From contig NZ_PTXL01000011.1 in the NCBI RefSeq assembly GCF_004343775.1, positions 62,001 to 126,000 of the forward strand: DNA of 64,000 nucleotides, given 5' to 3'. Below the pieces are notes generated by a model that did not search any database, was not told the origin of the DNA, and was given only the letters and a program-made list of their open reading frames with translations. The position numbers were made by a program, and so were the translations under genes. The DNA is from Burkholderia sp. SRS-46. GTDB taxonomy: Bacteria > Pseudomonadota > Gammaproteobacteria > Burkholderiales > Burkholderiaceae. Below, one piece after another: positions 41,332 to 49,784 of this stretch. How positions within the stretch are numbered: position 1 is the first letter of the stretch; the number at the start of each line of letters is the position of its first letter.

Positions 41332-42945
41332 TCAGACTTCCTTCTTCAGCTGGTCGGACATCCGCAGCGCGAGCGCCGCGATCGTCAGCGTCACGTTCAC
41401 CGTGCCGACGGTCGGCATCGTCGCGCTGCTCGAGATGAACAGGTTCGGATGGTCGAACGTGCGGCAGTCCTTGTCGACCACCGAGTCGCGCGCATCGGCG
41501 CCCATGATCGTCGCGCCGGTGATGTGGTTGTTCGGCGCGAATTCGTCGTTGAACACGACGTCCGTGCCGCCCAGCACCTGCGCGGCAGTCGCGTAAACCT
41601 CGCGCGTGTGCACCGCGCCGCGCTTCACGTAGTCGTCGATCGCGTAGGTGATCTCCGGGCGCGGGATGCCGATCGCGTCGGTCGCCGTCTTGCTCGGCAC
41701 GATGCGGTTCTCCGGCTGCGGCAGGATCTCGTGGAAGCAGTCGAACTGCACGTAGCGCGCGGAGCGATCGCGGATCTGCGCGTCCAGCTCGTCGTGCTTC
41801 AGCAGCTTGCCGGCCTTGAAGATCTTCTGCGTCTCCTGGTCGACCCGCGAAATGTTCGACAGGTGGATCTTCTTGGCCGCCTCGGTCGCGCGGAACGGGC
41901 CGTCGCGGAAGCCGATCAGCGACGTCATTTCCTGCGGGCCGCGGCCCGGCCACAGCTTCTCGCTCGCGTAGAACGACACGCCGGTGCCCGGGTGGTCCAT
42001 CAGGTTGCGGCCCACCATGTCGGAGCTGTTCGCGACGCCCTTCGGGAAATCGCGGTTCGCGGACATCAGCAGGATCTTCGGCGTCTCGATGCCGTTCGCC
42101 GCGATCACGAAATACTTGCCTTCGACGCGGTGGTCGGCGCCCGTCTTGTCCTTGTAGATCGCCGCGACGATGCGCTTGTTCGGGCCGGTCTCGAGCTTGT
42201 AGACGACCGCATTCTCGATCAGCTTCGCGCCCGCCTGCTCGGCCTTCTCGACGTGCACGATGCCGTTGTACATCGCGCCGATCGGGCAGATCGGCATGCA
42301 GTTGTTGTTGCCGCAACAGGTCGGCCGGCCGTCGTACGGGCGGCTGTTGCGCGCCACCGGCTCGGTCACCACGTGGAATTTCGCGTCGTGGTTGTTGAGC
42401 GCGGTCTTGATCGTGAGCTCGTTGTACGACAGCGGCAGCGGCGGCATCGGATACGGCTGCTTGCGCGGCGAGTACAGGTCTTCCTCGGGGCCCGGGCCCC
42501 ACACGCCGAGCTCTTCTTCGGCGCGCTGGTAGTAGTGCTCGAGATCGTCGTACTGGATCGGCCAGTCGCGGCCGACGCCGTACACGGTCTTCATCTTGAA
42601 GTCGTTCGGGATGAAGCGCCACGCGGACGCGGCCCAGTGCCACGTCGTGCCGCCCACCGCGCGGATGTACTGCGAGTTGAACTTGTGCTCGCCCTTCAGC
42701 ACCAGGTAGTCGTTCGGCGGGCCGTATTCCGGATGCGGCGCCCACGGGCTCGACGGATACGGCGCCATGAAGTCCATCTTGTCCGCCTGGTTGCGGAAGC
42801 GCTCGACGATTTCCCAGCGCGGCATGCGCGGGCCGGCTTCGAGCAGGATCACCGACTTGCCCGCCATCGCGAGCTGGTGCGCCACGATCGCGCCCGCGAC
42901 ACCCGACCCGACGACGACGACGTCGGCTTGTTGTGTATCGCCCAT
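41332..42945 (-). CDS. FAD-dependent glucose dehydrogenase catalytic subunit (GMC family)
   Basis: A 537-residue GMC flavoprotein: FAD fingerprint VVVGSGVAGAIVAHQLAMAG at residues 10-29, the GMC signature region GGTTWHWAASAWR, a Cys-rich insert CCGNNNCMPICPIGAM (iron-sulphur cluster ligands in this enzyme type), and C-terminal catalytic His pair in NNHITGATIM and SATMPTVGTVNVTLT. The sequence corresponds closely to the alpha subunit of the B. cepacia FAD glucose dehydrogenase as I remember it. It oxidises glucose at C1 to gluconolactone in the periplasm; it has no signal peptide and is exported with the Tat-dependent small subunit. TGATG overlap with the upstream gene. Confidence 0.93.
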   Translation of the reverse strand: MGDTQQADVVVVGSGVAGAIVAHQLAMAGKSVILLEAGPRMPRWEIVERFRNQADKMDFMAPYPSSPWAPHPEYGPPNDYLVLKGEHKFNSQYIRAVGGTTWHWAASAWRFIPNDFKMKTVYGVGRDWPIQYDDLEHYYQRAEEELGVWGPGPEEDLYSPRKQPYPMPPLPLSYNELTIKTALNNHDAKFHVVTEPVARNSRPYDGRPTCCGNNNCMPICPIGAMYNGIVHVEKAEQAGAKLIENAVVYKLETGPNKRIVAAIYKDKTGADHRVEGKYFVIAANGIETPKILLMSANRDFPKGVANSSDMVGRNLMDHPGTGVSFYASEKLWPGRGPQEMTSLIGFRDGPFRATEAAKKIHLSNISRVDQETQKIFKAGKLLKHDELDAQIRDRSARYVQFDCFHEILPQPENRIVPSKTATDAIGIPRPEITYAIDDYVKRGAVHTREVYATAAQVLGGTDVVFNDEFAPNNHITGATIMGADARDSVVDKDCRTFDHPNLFISSSATMPTVGTVNVTLTIAALALRMSDQLKKEV

Positions 42946-43448
42946 CAGGCTTGCCTCTCGATCGGTTTGTCGGCCCAGAAGCCGGGTTTGTTGGGGCAAT
43001 ACGAGCGAATGACGAGCGTGTCCGAAACGACGCCGAACATTAATGCTTCTTCGTAAGTAATGACGACGTTGTCGACGATGCCGAGATACCAGGCTTCAAG
43101 AATCGCCAGCGCGCGCTTTTCCTGGTCGGGGTTCAGCGTGCCGGCGGACAACGCGCCGGCCAGTTGCGACAGGCCGTCGGCGGACTTGAGCGCCCCCTTC
43201 TGCAGCGCCTGCAGCAGGCGCTCGCCGATCACGCGGTTCAGCCCTTTCTTGCCGGTCAATGCTTCGGAGATCGTCATGAACGTGTCGAGCGGCGCGGCGC
43301 CCGGGTTGTCGGCCAGCGCCTTCAGCGCGAGCGAGCCCGTGAGGCCCGCGGCAGTCAGCGCGAGCGCGCCCTGCAGCCATTGACGCCGCGTGATGCCGGC
43401 GGCCGCGTCGCCGGCGCGACGCGAGTGGGGAGTGTTGTCGTTGTGCAT
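42945..43448 (-). CDS. Small Tat-exported subunit of FAD glucose dehydrogenase
   Basis: A 167-residue gluconate-2-dehydrogenase-subunit-3-type protein. The N-terminus has a twin-arginine signal (TRRQWLQGALALTAAGLTGS) ending near ALA. This gamma subunit acts as a hitch-hiker chaperone that carries the folded flavoprotein out through Tat. The C-terminal segment YCPNKPGFWADKPIERQA is typical of the B. cepacia protein. Start ATG at 43446-43448 with GAGAGAAGGAAG before it; the frame continues upstream about 40 codons to another ATG but without comparable ribosome site. First gene of the gamma-alpha-beta operon. Confidence 0.93.
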   Translation of the reverse strand: MHNDNTPHSRRAGDAAAGITRRQWLQGALALTAAGLTGSLALKALADNPGAAPLDTFMTISEALTGKKGLNRVIGERLLQALQKGALKSADGLSQLAGALSAGTLNPDQEKRALAILEAWYLGIVDNVVITYEEALMFGVVSDTLVIRSYCPNKPGFWADKPIERQA

Positions 43449-43753
43449 GCTTCCTTCTCTCGAACGCCAGATTCGGGAAAACCACTCTTGATATTTCTCA
43501 AACTTTGGCGCGGGGCCTGAAATGTACGCGCACAATCCGGATCGAACAATCTTTTTATAGTCCATGAAATGTTCCGCAATCCGACACAATCGACATTTCG
43601 CTGGATTTTTGTGTCTTCGGCACGACAGCAGCGCAACGCGCACCATCGTGTCGCATGACGACGACAAACGGCCCGCACACATGCGTGTCAAGGGCGGTCG
43701 GTTAGAATCGCGTGCAATCAAACAGAAAGCTTCCCTCCGAGGGCAATCGAGCG
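43449..43753. other. Divergent promoter region between glucose dehydrogenase and macroglobulin genes
   Basis: About 305 bp, AT-richer in the middle (43480-43620). A TATAAA sequence on the minus strand near 43552-43557 could serve the dehydrogenase operon; promoters for the macroglobulin gene should lie at 43640-43740. No gene or repeat seen. Confidence 0.4.
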
Positions 43754-46700
43754 ATGAAGCAACGCAACACCAACGACAAGCACACTCCGACCATCACCCG
43801 GCTGCTCTGGCGCATCGGCGCCGTCGCGGCGCTCGGCGCCGCCGCCGTGGCGTCGCTGCAGGCCGACGCGGCGCGCACGGTGAGCGTGTCGCCGCAAGGC
43901 ACCGTCACGGAAGTCCGGCAGGCCGTCGTCAAGTTCGACGAAGCGATGGTCGCGTTCGGCTCGGCGAGCGCGCCGAACCCGGCGCGCGTCACCTGCACCG
44001 ACTCCGCTGCCGGGCGCGGCCAGGGCCGCTGGCTCGACGACAAGACCTGGGCCTATGATTTCGAGAACGACCTGCCGCCCGGCGTGCGCTGCGCGCTCGC
44101 GCTGAACGACACGCTGCGCTCGGTCGCCGGCAACGCGACCACCGGCCCGCGCCGCTTCACGTTCCAGACGGGCGGCCCGTTCCCGGTGTCGGTGCGGCCC
44201 GGCTCGCGCGAGATCGAGGAACGGCAGGTGTTCGTGCTGAAGCTGAACGGCCCCGCCGACGAGCGCTCGGCGCTCGCGAACATCTGGTGCGAGGCGGCCG
44301 GCATCGGCAACCGCATCCCCGTCGTGGCGACCGACGCCGATGCGCGCAAGGCGCTGCTCGAGCACTTCGACCTGAAGCGCGACGCCGCGCGCGTGCTGAC
44401 GCTGTCGTGCACGCAGGCGCTGCCGTCGGGCGCGAAGATGCAGCTCGTGTACGGCAAGGGTGTCGCGAGCCCGAGCGGCATCGCGAACGACACCGAACGC
44501 CGCTTCGACTTCACCGTGCGGGCGCCGTTCGCCGCGAGCTTCTCGTGCGAGCGCGAGAACGCGAAGGCGCCCTGCACGCCGCTGCGTCCGCTGACCCTCT
44601 CGTTCAACGCGCCGATCACCCGCAAGAGCGCCGAGGCGATCCGCCTGCGCAGCTCGCACGACACGCTCGAGCCGAGCTTCGATCCGGACGACCACAGCGA
44701 GGAAGTCGGCACCGTGTCGTTCAAGCCGCCGCTGCCCGAGCAGACCGCGATGACGCTCGAGCTGCCGGCCAACCTGCGCGACGTCACCGGCCGCTCGCTC
44801 AGCAACGCCGACCTGTTCCCGCTGTCGACGCGCACCGCGCCGATGCCGCCGCTCGCGAAGTTCTCGTCGGGCACCTTCGGCATCGTCGAGCGCTACGCCG
44901 AGCCCGGCACGCCGGCGCTCGTGCCGGTCACGCTGCGCAACGTCGAGGCCGACCTGCACGTCGCGGGCCTCAATGCCGGCGGCGCGCAGTTCTCCAACCT
45001 GAAGGTCGAGAACGACACCGCGATCCGCCAGTGGATGCGGCTCGTCGAGCGCTTCGACAACTGGTCGATGAGCGTCGCGACGATCGACACGCTGCGCCCC
45101 GGCCTGCTCGCGCACGGCCAGCGCCCCGTCTACGTGCCGCTCGCGGCCGGCGAACGCCAGCCCGCGCCGAAGGATCGCCGTATCGACGTGCGCTCGCTGT
45201 CGCTGCTCAAGGGCGAAGCCGGCACGCAGACGCTGACGCTGCCGAAGGCCGATCCGACCACGCTGCGGCCGTTCGAGGTGGTCGGCGTGCCGATCGACAA
45301 GCCGGGCTTCTACGTGCTCGAACTCGCGTCGCCGTCGCTCGGCCGCTCGCTGCTCGCGAAGCCGTCGAGCATGTACGTGCGCACCGCCGTGCTGGTCACC
45401 AACCTCGGCGTGCACCTGAAACAGGGCCGCGAGAACAGCCTCGTGTGGGTCACCACGCTCGACAAGGGCAAGCCGGTGCCGAACGCGCAGGTGCGCGTGT
45501 CCGACTGCAACGGCGACCCGATCGCGGCGGGCAAGACCGACGCGCAGGGCCTGCTGAAGATCGACGCGCCATTCGAGCCGAAGCACGCCTGCCAGTCGGA
45601 CCGCTACGACGATTACTTCGTGTCGGCCCGCGTCGACGATCCGAAGACCGGCCCAGACATGGCATTCGTCAGCTCAGGCTGGAACCGCGGCATCGAGTCG
45701 TGGCGCTTCAACGTGCCGACCGACATGGACAGCGCGCCGACCGTGCGCGCGCACACCGTGTTCGACCGCACGCTGCTGCGCGCCGGCGAGACCGTGTCGA
45801 TGAAGCATTTCGTGCGCCGAGAAACGCTGCAGAGCCTCGCGTTCGCGCCGCACGACCCGGCCCGCGTGACGATCCGCCATCTCGGCAGCGGGCAGACCTA
45901 CCGCCTGCCGCTGACCTGGGCCACCGACCACACCGCCGACTCGCGCTTCGCGCTGCCGCCCGCCGCGAAGCTCGGCGAATACAGCGTGTCGCTCGAAGAC
46001 GGCCCCGAAGATGCGCCGACCGCCAGCTACTACAGCGGCAGCTTCCGCGTCGAGGCGTTCCGCCTGCCCGTCCTCAAGGGCTCGATCGGCGCGCGCGACG
46101 CGCAGAAAAGCCCGCTCGTCGCGGCGAAGGACGCGCCGCTCGCGGTGCAGATCGACTACGTGTCCGGCGGCGGCGCGTCGAACCTGCCCGTGCAGGTATC
46201 GGCGCTGATGAAATCGGCATCGCCGCCGTTCGCCGATCGCTATGAGGATTTCAGCTTCACGCCGTATCGCCCCGACACCGCCGACGGCATGGCCGCCGAC
46301 GACGAGCAGGACGGCGACAACGCGGCGCGCGGCAGCAACGATCCCGACGCGACCAGGCTGATCGCCGACAAGCTGCCGCTCACGCTCGACCGCAACGGTG
46401 CGGGCGCGGTGACGCTGCAGGGGCTGCCGGCCGTCGACGCGCCGAAGCGCCTCGCGCTCGAAGCGACGTTCGCCGATCCGAACGGCGAAGTGCAGACGAT
46501 TCGCGGCGACGCGATCCTGTGGCCGGCCGCGGTCGTCGCGGGCATCAAGGCGGGCCGCTGGGTGTCGGTCGGCCAGCGGGTGCCCGTGCAGGCGCTCGCG
46601 GTCGACCTGCAGGGCAAGCCGCGCGCGTCGGTGCCGATCGAGATCAAGGGCATCGCGCGCATCACCACGTCGTCGCGCAAGCGCATGGTCGGCGGCTTCT

Positions 46701-49700
46701 ACGCGTACGACAACAAGAGCGACACGCGCGACCTCGGCGTGCTGTGCTCCGGCAAGACCGACGACAAGGGCCGCATGGCCTGCGACGCGACGCTCGAGCA
46801 GGCCGGCAACGTGCAGTTGATCGCCGTCGCGAAGGACGGCGACGGCCGCACGTCGAACGCCTCGACGTCGGTATGGGTCACGCGCGAGGACGAACTCTGG
46901 TTCGGCGGCGAGAACACCGACCGGATCGACGTGATTCCCGAGAAAACCGCCTACGAACCGGGCGAGACCGCGCGCTTCCAGGTGCGCATGCCGTTCCGCT
47001 ACGCCACCGCGCTCGTCGCGGTCGAACGCGGCGGCGTGATGGAAACCCACATCGTCGAGCTGAACGGCAAGAACCCGACCGTCGACCTGAAGGTCGGCGA
47101 ATCGTGGGGGCCGAACGTCTACGTGTCGGTGCTCGCGCTGCGCGGCCGGATCCGCGAAGTGCCGTGGTACTCGTTCTTCACGTGGGGCTGGAAGGCGCCG
47201 CTCGACTGGGCGCGCGCGTTCTGGCGCGAAGGCCGCCACTACGAGGCGCCCACCGCGTTCGTCGACCTGTCGAAGCCCGCGTTCCGCTACGGCCTCGGCG
47301 AGATCAAGGTCGGCACCGGCGCGCACCGGCTCGGCGTGACCGTGACGACCGACGCCACCCGCTACGCCGTGCGCGGCAAGGCGCAGGCGCACGTGAAGGT
47401 CACGCTGCCGGGCGGCCAGCCCGCGCCGGCCGGCACGCAGGTCGCGCTCGCCGCGGTCGACGAGGCGCTGCTCGAACTGATGCCGAACCACAGCTGGGAT
47501 CTGCTCGACGCGATGCTGCAACGGCGCGCGTACGGCGTCGAGACCGCCACCGCGCAGATGGAAATCGTCGGCCGCCGCCACTTCGGCCGCAAGGCCGTGC
47601 CGGCGGGCGGCGGCGGCGGCTCCGCGCCGACCCGCGAGCTGTTCGACACGCTGCTGCTGTGGAACCCGCGCGTGACGCTCGACGCGAACGGCAGCGCGAC
47701 CGTCGAGGTGCCGCTCAACGATGCGCTCACCCGCTTCCGGATCGTCGCGATCGCGGCCGTCGGCCCCGACCGCTTCGGCACCGGCAGCACGTCGATCCGC
47801 AGCACGCAGGACCTGCAGCTGATCTCCGGCCTGCCGCCGCTCGTGCGCGAAGGCGACGCGTTCCGCGCGCAGGTCACGCTGCGCAACACGACGGAGCGCG
47901 CGATGCGGGTGGTCGTCACGCCGCATGTGACGGGCCTCGACGTCGCGCCGCAGACCGTTTCCCTCGCGCCGAACAGCGCCGGCGAGGTCGCGTGGACGAT
48001 CACCGTGCCCGAACAGGCGCTCGATGCGGCCGGCGCGCTGAACTGGCGCATCGAGGCGGCCGAGCAAGGCGGCGCGCGCGCGGCCGATGCGCTCGCGATC
48101 GCACAGAAGGTGGTGCCGGCGCTGCCCGTCACCGTGCAGCAGGCGACGCTCACGCAGGTCGACGGCACGCTGACGCTGCCCGTCGCGCCGCCGGCCGGCG
48201 CGGCGCCCAACGCGCAAGGCGCGCCGCGCGGCGGCATCGCCGTGTCGCTGCAGTCGAAGCTCGCCGACGGCCTGCCGGGCGTGCGGCGCTGGTTCGAGCG
48301 CTATCCGTACCGCTGTCTCGAACAGCAGGCGTCGCGCGCGATCGGGCTGCGCGACCCCGCGCAATGGCAGGCGCTGACCGCGCGCATGCCGGTCTATCTC
48401 GACAGCGACGGGCTGGCGAGCTACTTCCCGCCGCCGTCCGGCAACGACCATTACGGCAGCCCGACGCTGTCCGCGTACCTGCTCGTGCTCGCCGACGAGG
48501 CGAGCCGCCTCGACGCGCGCTTCGCGCTGCCGGAAGACGTGCGCACGCAACTCGAAACCGGGCTCGCGCGCTTCGTCGAAGGCCGCACCGAGCGCAACAC
48601 GTGGGCGCCGCGCCAGGATCGCGACCTGCGCAAGCTCGCGGCGATCGAGGCGCTGTCGCGTTACGGCGCCGCGCAGGGCCGGATGCTCGGCTCGATCGAG
48701 ATCGCGCCGAACCAGTGGCCGACGTCGGCGGTGATCGACTATCACGCGATCCTGACGCGCGTGAAGGACATCCCGCAGCGCGACGAGAAACGCGCGCAGG
48801 TCGAGCAGATCCTGCGCGCGCGGCTCACGTACCAGGGCACGCAACTCGTGTTCTCCACCGCGCGCGACGACGATCTGTGGTGGCTGATGACGAACAACGA
48901 GACCAACGCGGCCCGGCTCGCGCTCGAATTCGCCGGCGACGCCGCGTGGAAGGACGAGATGCCGCGCGTGACGGCCGGCCTGCTCGCCCTGCAGCACCAG
49001 GGTGCGTGGCAGACGACCACGTCGAACGCGCTCGGCCTGCTCGCCGTCGAACGCTTCTCGCGCACCTATGAAAGCGCGCCGGTCAGCGGCAAGACGAAGG
49101 TCGCGCTCGGCGGCGACGCGCGTTCGATCGCGTGGTCGCAGCCCGCGGCGGCACCGGCTGCGCCGGCGTCGGCGACGCCCGCCACCCGCGCCTCCGCCGC
49201 CCGCAGCGTGATGCTGGCGTGGCCGGGCGCCAAGCAGGCGGCGGGCACGCTGAGCGTCGTGCAGGACGGCACCGGCCGGCCGTGGGCGACGATCGAGAGC
49301 CTCGCGGCGGTGCCGCTGCGCGCGCCGTTCGCCGCCGGCTACCGGATCACGAAGACCGTCACGCCGGTGTCGCCCGCGGTCAAGGGCGTGCTGACGCGCG
49401 GCGAAGTGGTGCGCGTGCATCTCGACATCGACGCGCAGAGCGACATGACGTGGGTGGTCGTCAACGATCCGGTTCCGGCCGGCGCGACGATCCTCGGGTC
49501 CGGCCTCGGCCGCGATTCCGAAGCGGCGACGCAGGGCGAGAAGACCGGCGACGGCGCGTGGCCGGCCTTCGTCGAACGCGACTTCGACGGCTATCGCGCG
49601 TATTACGACTATCTGCCGAAGGGCAAGCTGTCGGTCGAATACACGGTGCGGTTGAACAACGTCGGCACGTTCGGCTTGCCGCCGACGCGCGTCGAGGCGC

Positions 49701-49777
49701 TGTATGCGCCGTCCGTGTACGGGCTGTGGCCGAATCCGCCGGTGACGGTCAAGCCGGCCGAGGCGGCCAAGCCGTGA
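43754..49777 (+). CDS. Bacterial alpha-2-macroglobulin with thioester motif
   Basis: A 2007-residue periplasmic protease trap of the YfhM type. An N-terminal signal peptide (RLLWRIGAVAALGAAAVASL, ending near ADA) precedes MG-like beta domains; the bait region lies before residue about 1290 (the Gly-rich AGGGGGSAPTRELFDTLLLW is the start of the A2M domain), and the thioester CLEQ is at Cys1521 in the TED helical domain (YPYRCLEQQASRAIG). The protein ends with the receptor-like MG10 domain (FDGYRAYYDYLPKGKLSVEY). E. coli YfhM is a lipoprotein, but here no lipobox Cys follows the signal, so it should be soluble or otherwise held. The next gene, 7 bp on, is pbpC, the standard partner that repairs peptidoglycan. 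Confidence 0.93.
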   Translation: MKQRNTNDKHTPTITRLLWRIGAVAALGAAAVASLQADAARTVSVSPQGTVTEVRQAVVKFDEAMVAFGSASAPNPARVTCTDSAAGRGQGRWLDDKTWAYDFENDLPPGVRCALALNDTLRSVAGNATTGPRRFTFQTGGPFPVSVRPGSREIEERQVFVLKLNGPADERSALANIWCEAAGIGNRIPVVATDADARKALLEHFDLKRDAARVLTLSCTQALPSGAKMQLVYGKGVASPSGIANDTERRFDFTVRAPFAASFSCERENAKAPCTPLRPLTLSFNAPITRKSAEAIRLRSSHDTLEPSFDPDDHSEEVGTVSFKPPLPEQTAMTLELPANLRDVTGRSLSNADLFPLSTRTAPMPPLAKFSSGTFGIVERYAEPGTPALVPVTLRNVEADLHVAGLNAGGAQFSNLKVENDTAIRQWMRLVERFDNWSMSVATIDTLRPGLLAHGQRPVYVPLAAGERQPAPKDRRIDVRSLSLLKGEAGTQTLTLPKADPTTLRPFEVVGVPIDKPGFYVLELASPSLGRSLLAKPSSMYVRTAVLVTNLGVHLKQGRENSLVWVTTLDKGKPVPNAQVRVSDCNGDPIAAGKTDAQGLLKIDAPFEPKHACQSDRYDDYFVSARVDDPKTGPDMAFVSSGWNRGIESWRFNVPTDMDSAPTVRAHTVFDRTLLRAGETVSMKHFVRRETLQSLAFAPHDPARVTIRHLGSGQTYRLPLTWATDHTADSRFALPPAAKLGEYSVSLEDGPEDAPTASYYSGSFRVEAFRLPVLKGSIGARDAQKSPLVAAKDAPLAVQIDYVSGGGASNLPVQVSALMKSASPPFADRYEDFSFTPYRPDTADGMAADDEQDGDNAARGSNDPDATRLIADKLPLTLDRNGAGAVTLQGLPAVDAPKRLALEATFADPNGEVQTIRGDAILWPAAVVAGIKAGRWVSVGQRVPVQALAVDLQGKPRASVPIEIKGIARITTSSRKRMVGGFYAYDNKSDTRDLGVLCSGKTDDKGRMACDATLEQAGNVQLIAVAKDGDGRTSNASTSVWVTREDELWFGGENTDRIDVIPEKTAYEPGETARFQVRMPFRYATALVAVERGGVMETHIVELNGKNPTVDLKVGESWGPNVYVSVLALRGRIREVPWYSFFTWGWKAPLDWARAFWREGRHYEAPTAFVDLSKPAFRYGLGEIKVGTGAHRLGVTVTTDATRYAVRGKAQAHVKVTLPGGQPAPAGTQVALAAVDEALLELMPNHSWDLLDAMLQRRAYGVETATAQMEIVGRRHFGRKAVPAGGGGGSAPTRELFDTLLLWNPRVTLDANGSATVEVPLNDALTRFRIVAIAAVGPDRFGTGSTSIRSTQDLQLISGLPPLVREGDAFRAQVTLRNTTERAMRVVVTPHVTGLDVAPQTVSLAPNSAGEVAWTITVPEQALDAAGALNWRIEAAEQGGARAADALAIAQKVVPALPVTVQQATLTQVDGTLTLPVAPPAGAAPNAQGAPRGGIAVSLQSKLADGLPGVRRWFERYPYRCLEQQASRAIGLRDPAQWQALTARMPVYLDSDGLASYFPPPSGNDHYGSPTLSAYLLVLADEASRLDARFALPEDVRTQLETGLARFVEGRTERNTWAPRQDRDLRKLAAIEALSRYGAAQGRMLGSIEIAPNQWPTSAVIDYHAILTRVKDIPQRDEKRAQVEQILRARLTYQGTQLVFSTARDDDLWWLMTNNETNAARLALEFAGDAAWKDEMPRVTAGLLALQHQGAWQTTTSNALGLLAVERFSRTYESAPVSGKTKVALGGDARSIAWSQPAAAPAAPASATPATRASAARSVMLAWPGAKQAAGTLSVVQDGTGRPWATIESLAAVPLRAPFAAGYRITKTVTPVSPAVKGVLTRGEVVRVHLDIDAQSDMTWVVVNDPVPAGATILGSGLGRDSEAATQGEKTGDGAWPAFVERDFDGYRAYYDYLPKGKLSVEYTVRLNNVGTFGLPPTRVEALYAPSVYGLWPNPPVTVKPAEAAKP

Positions 49778-49784
49778 GCGCGCG

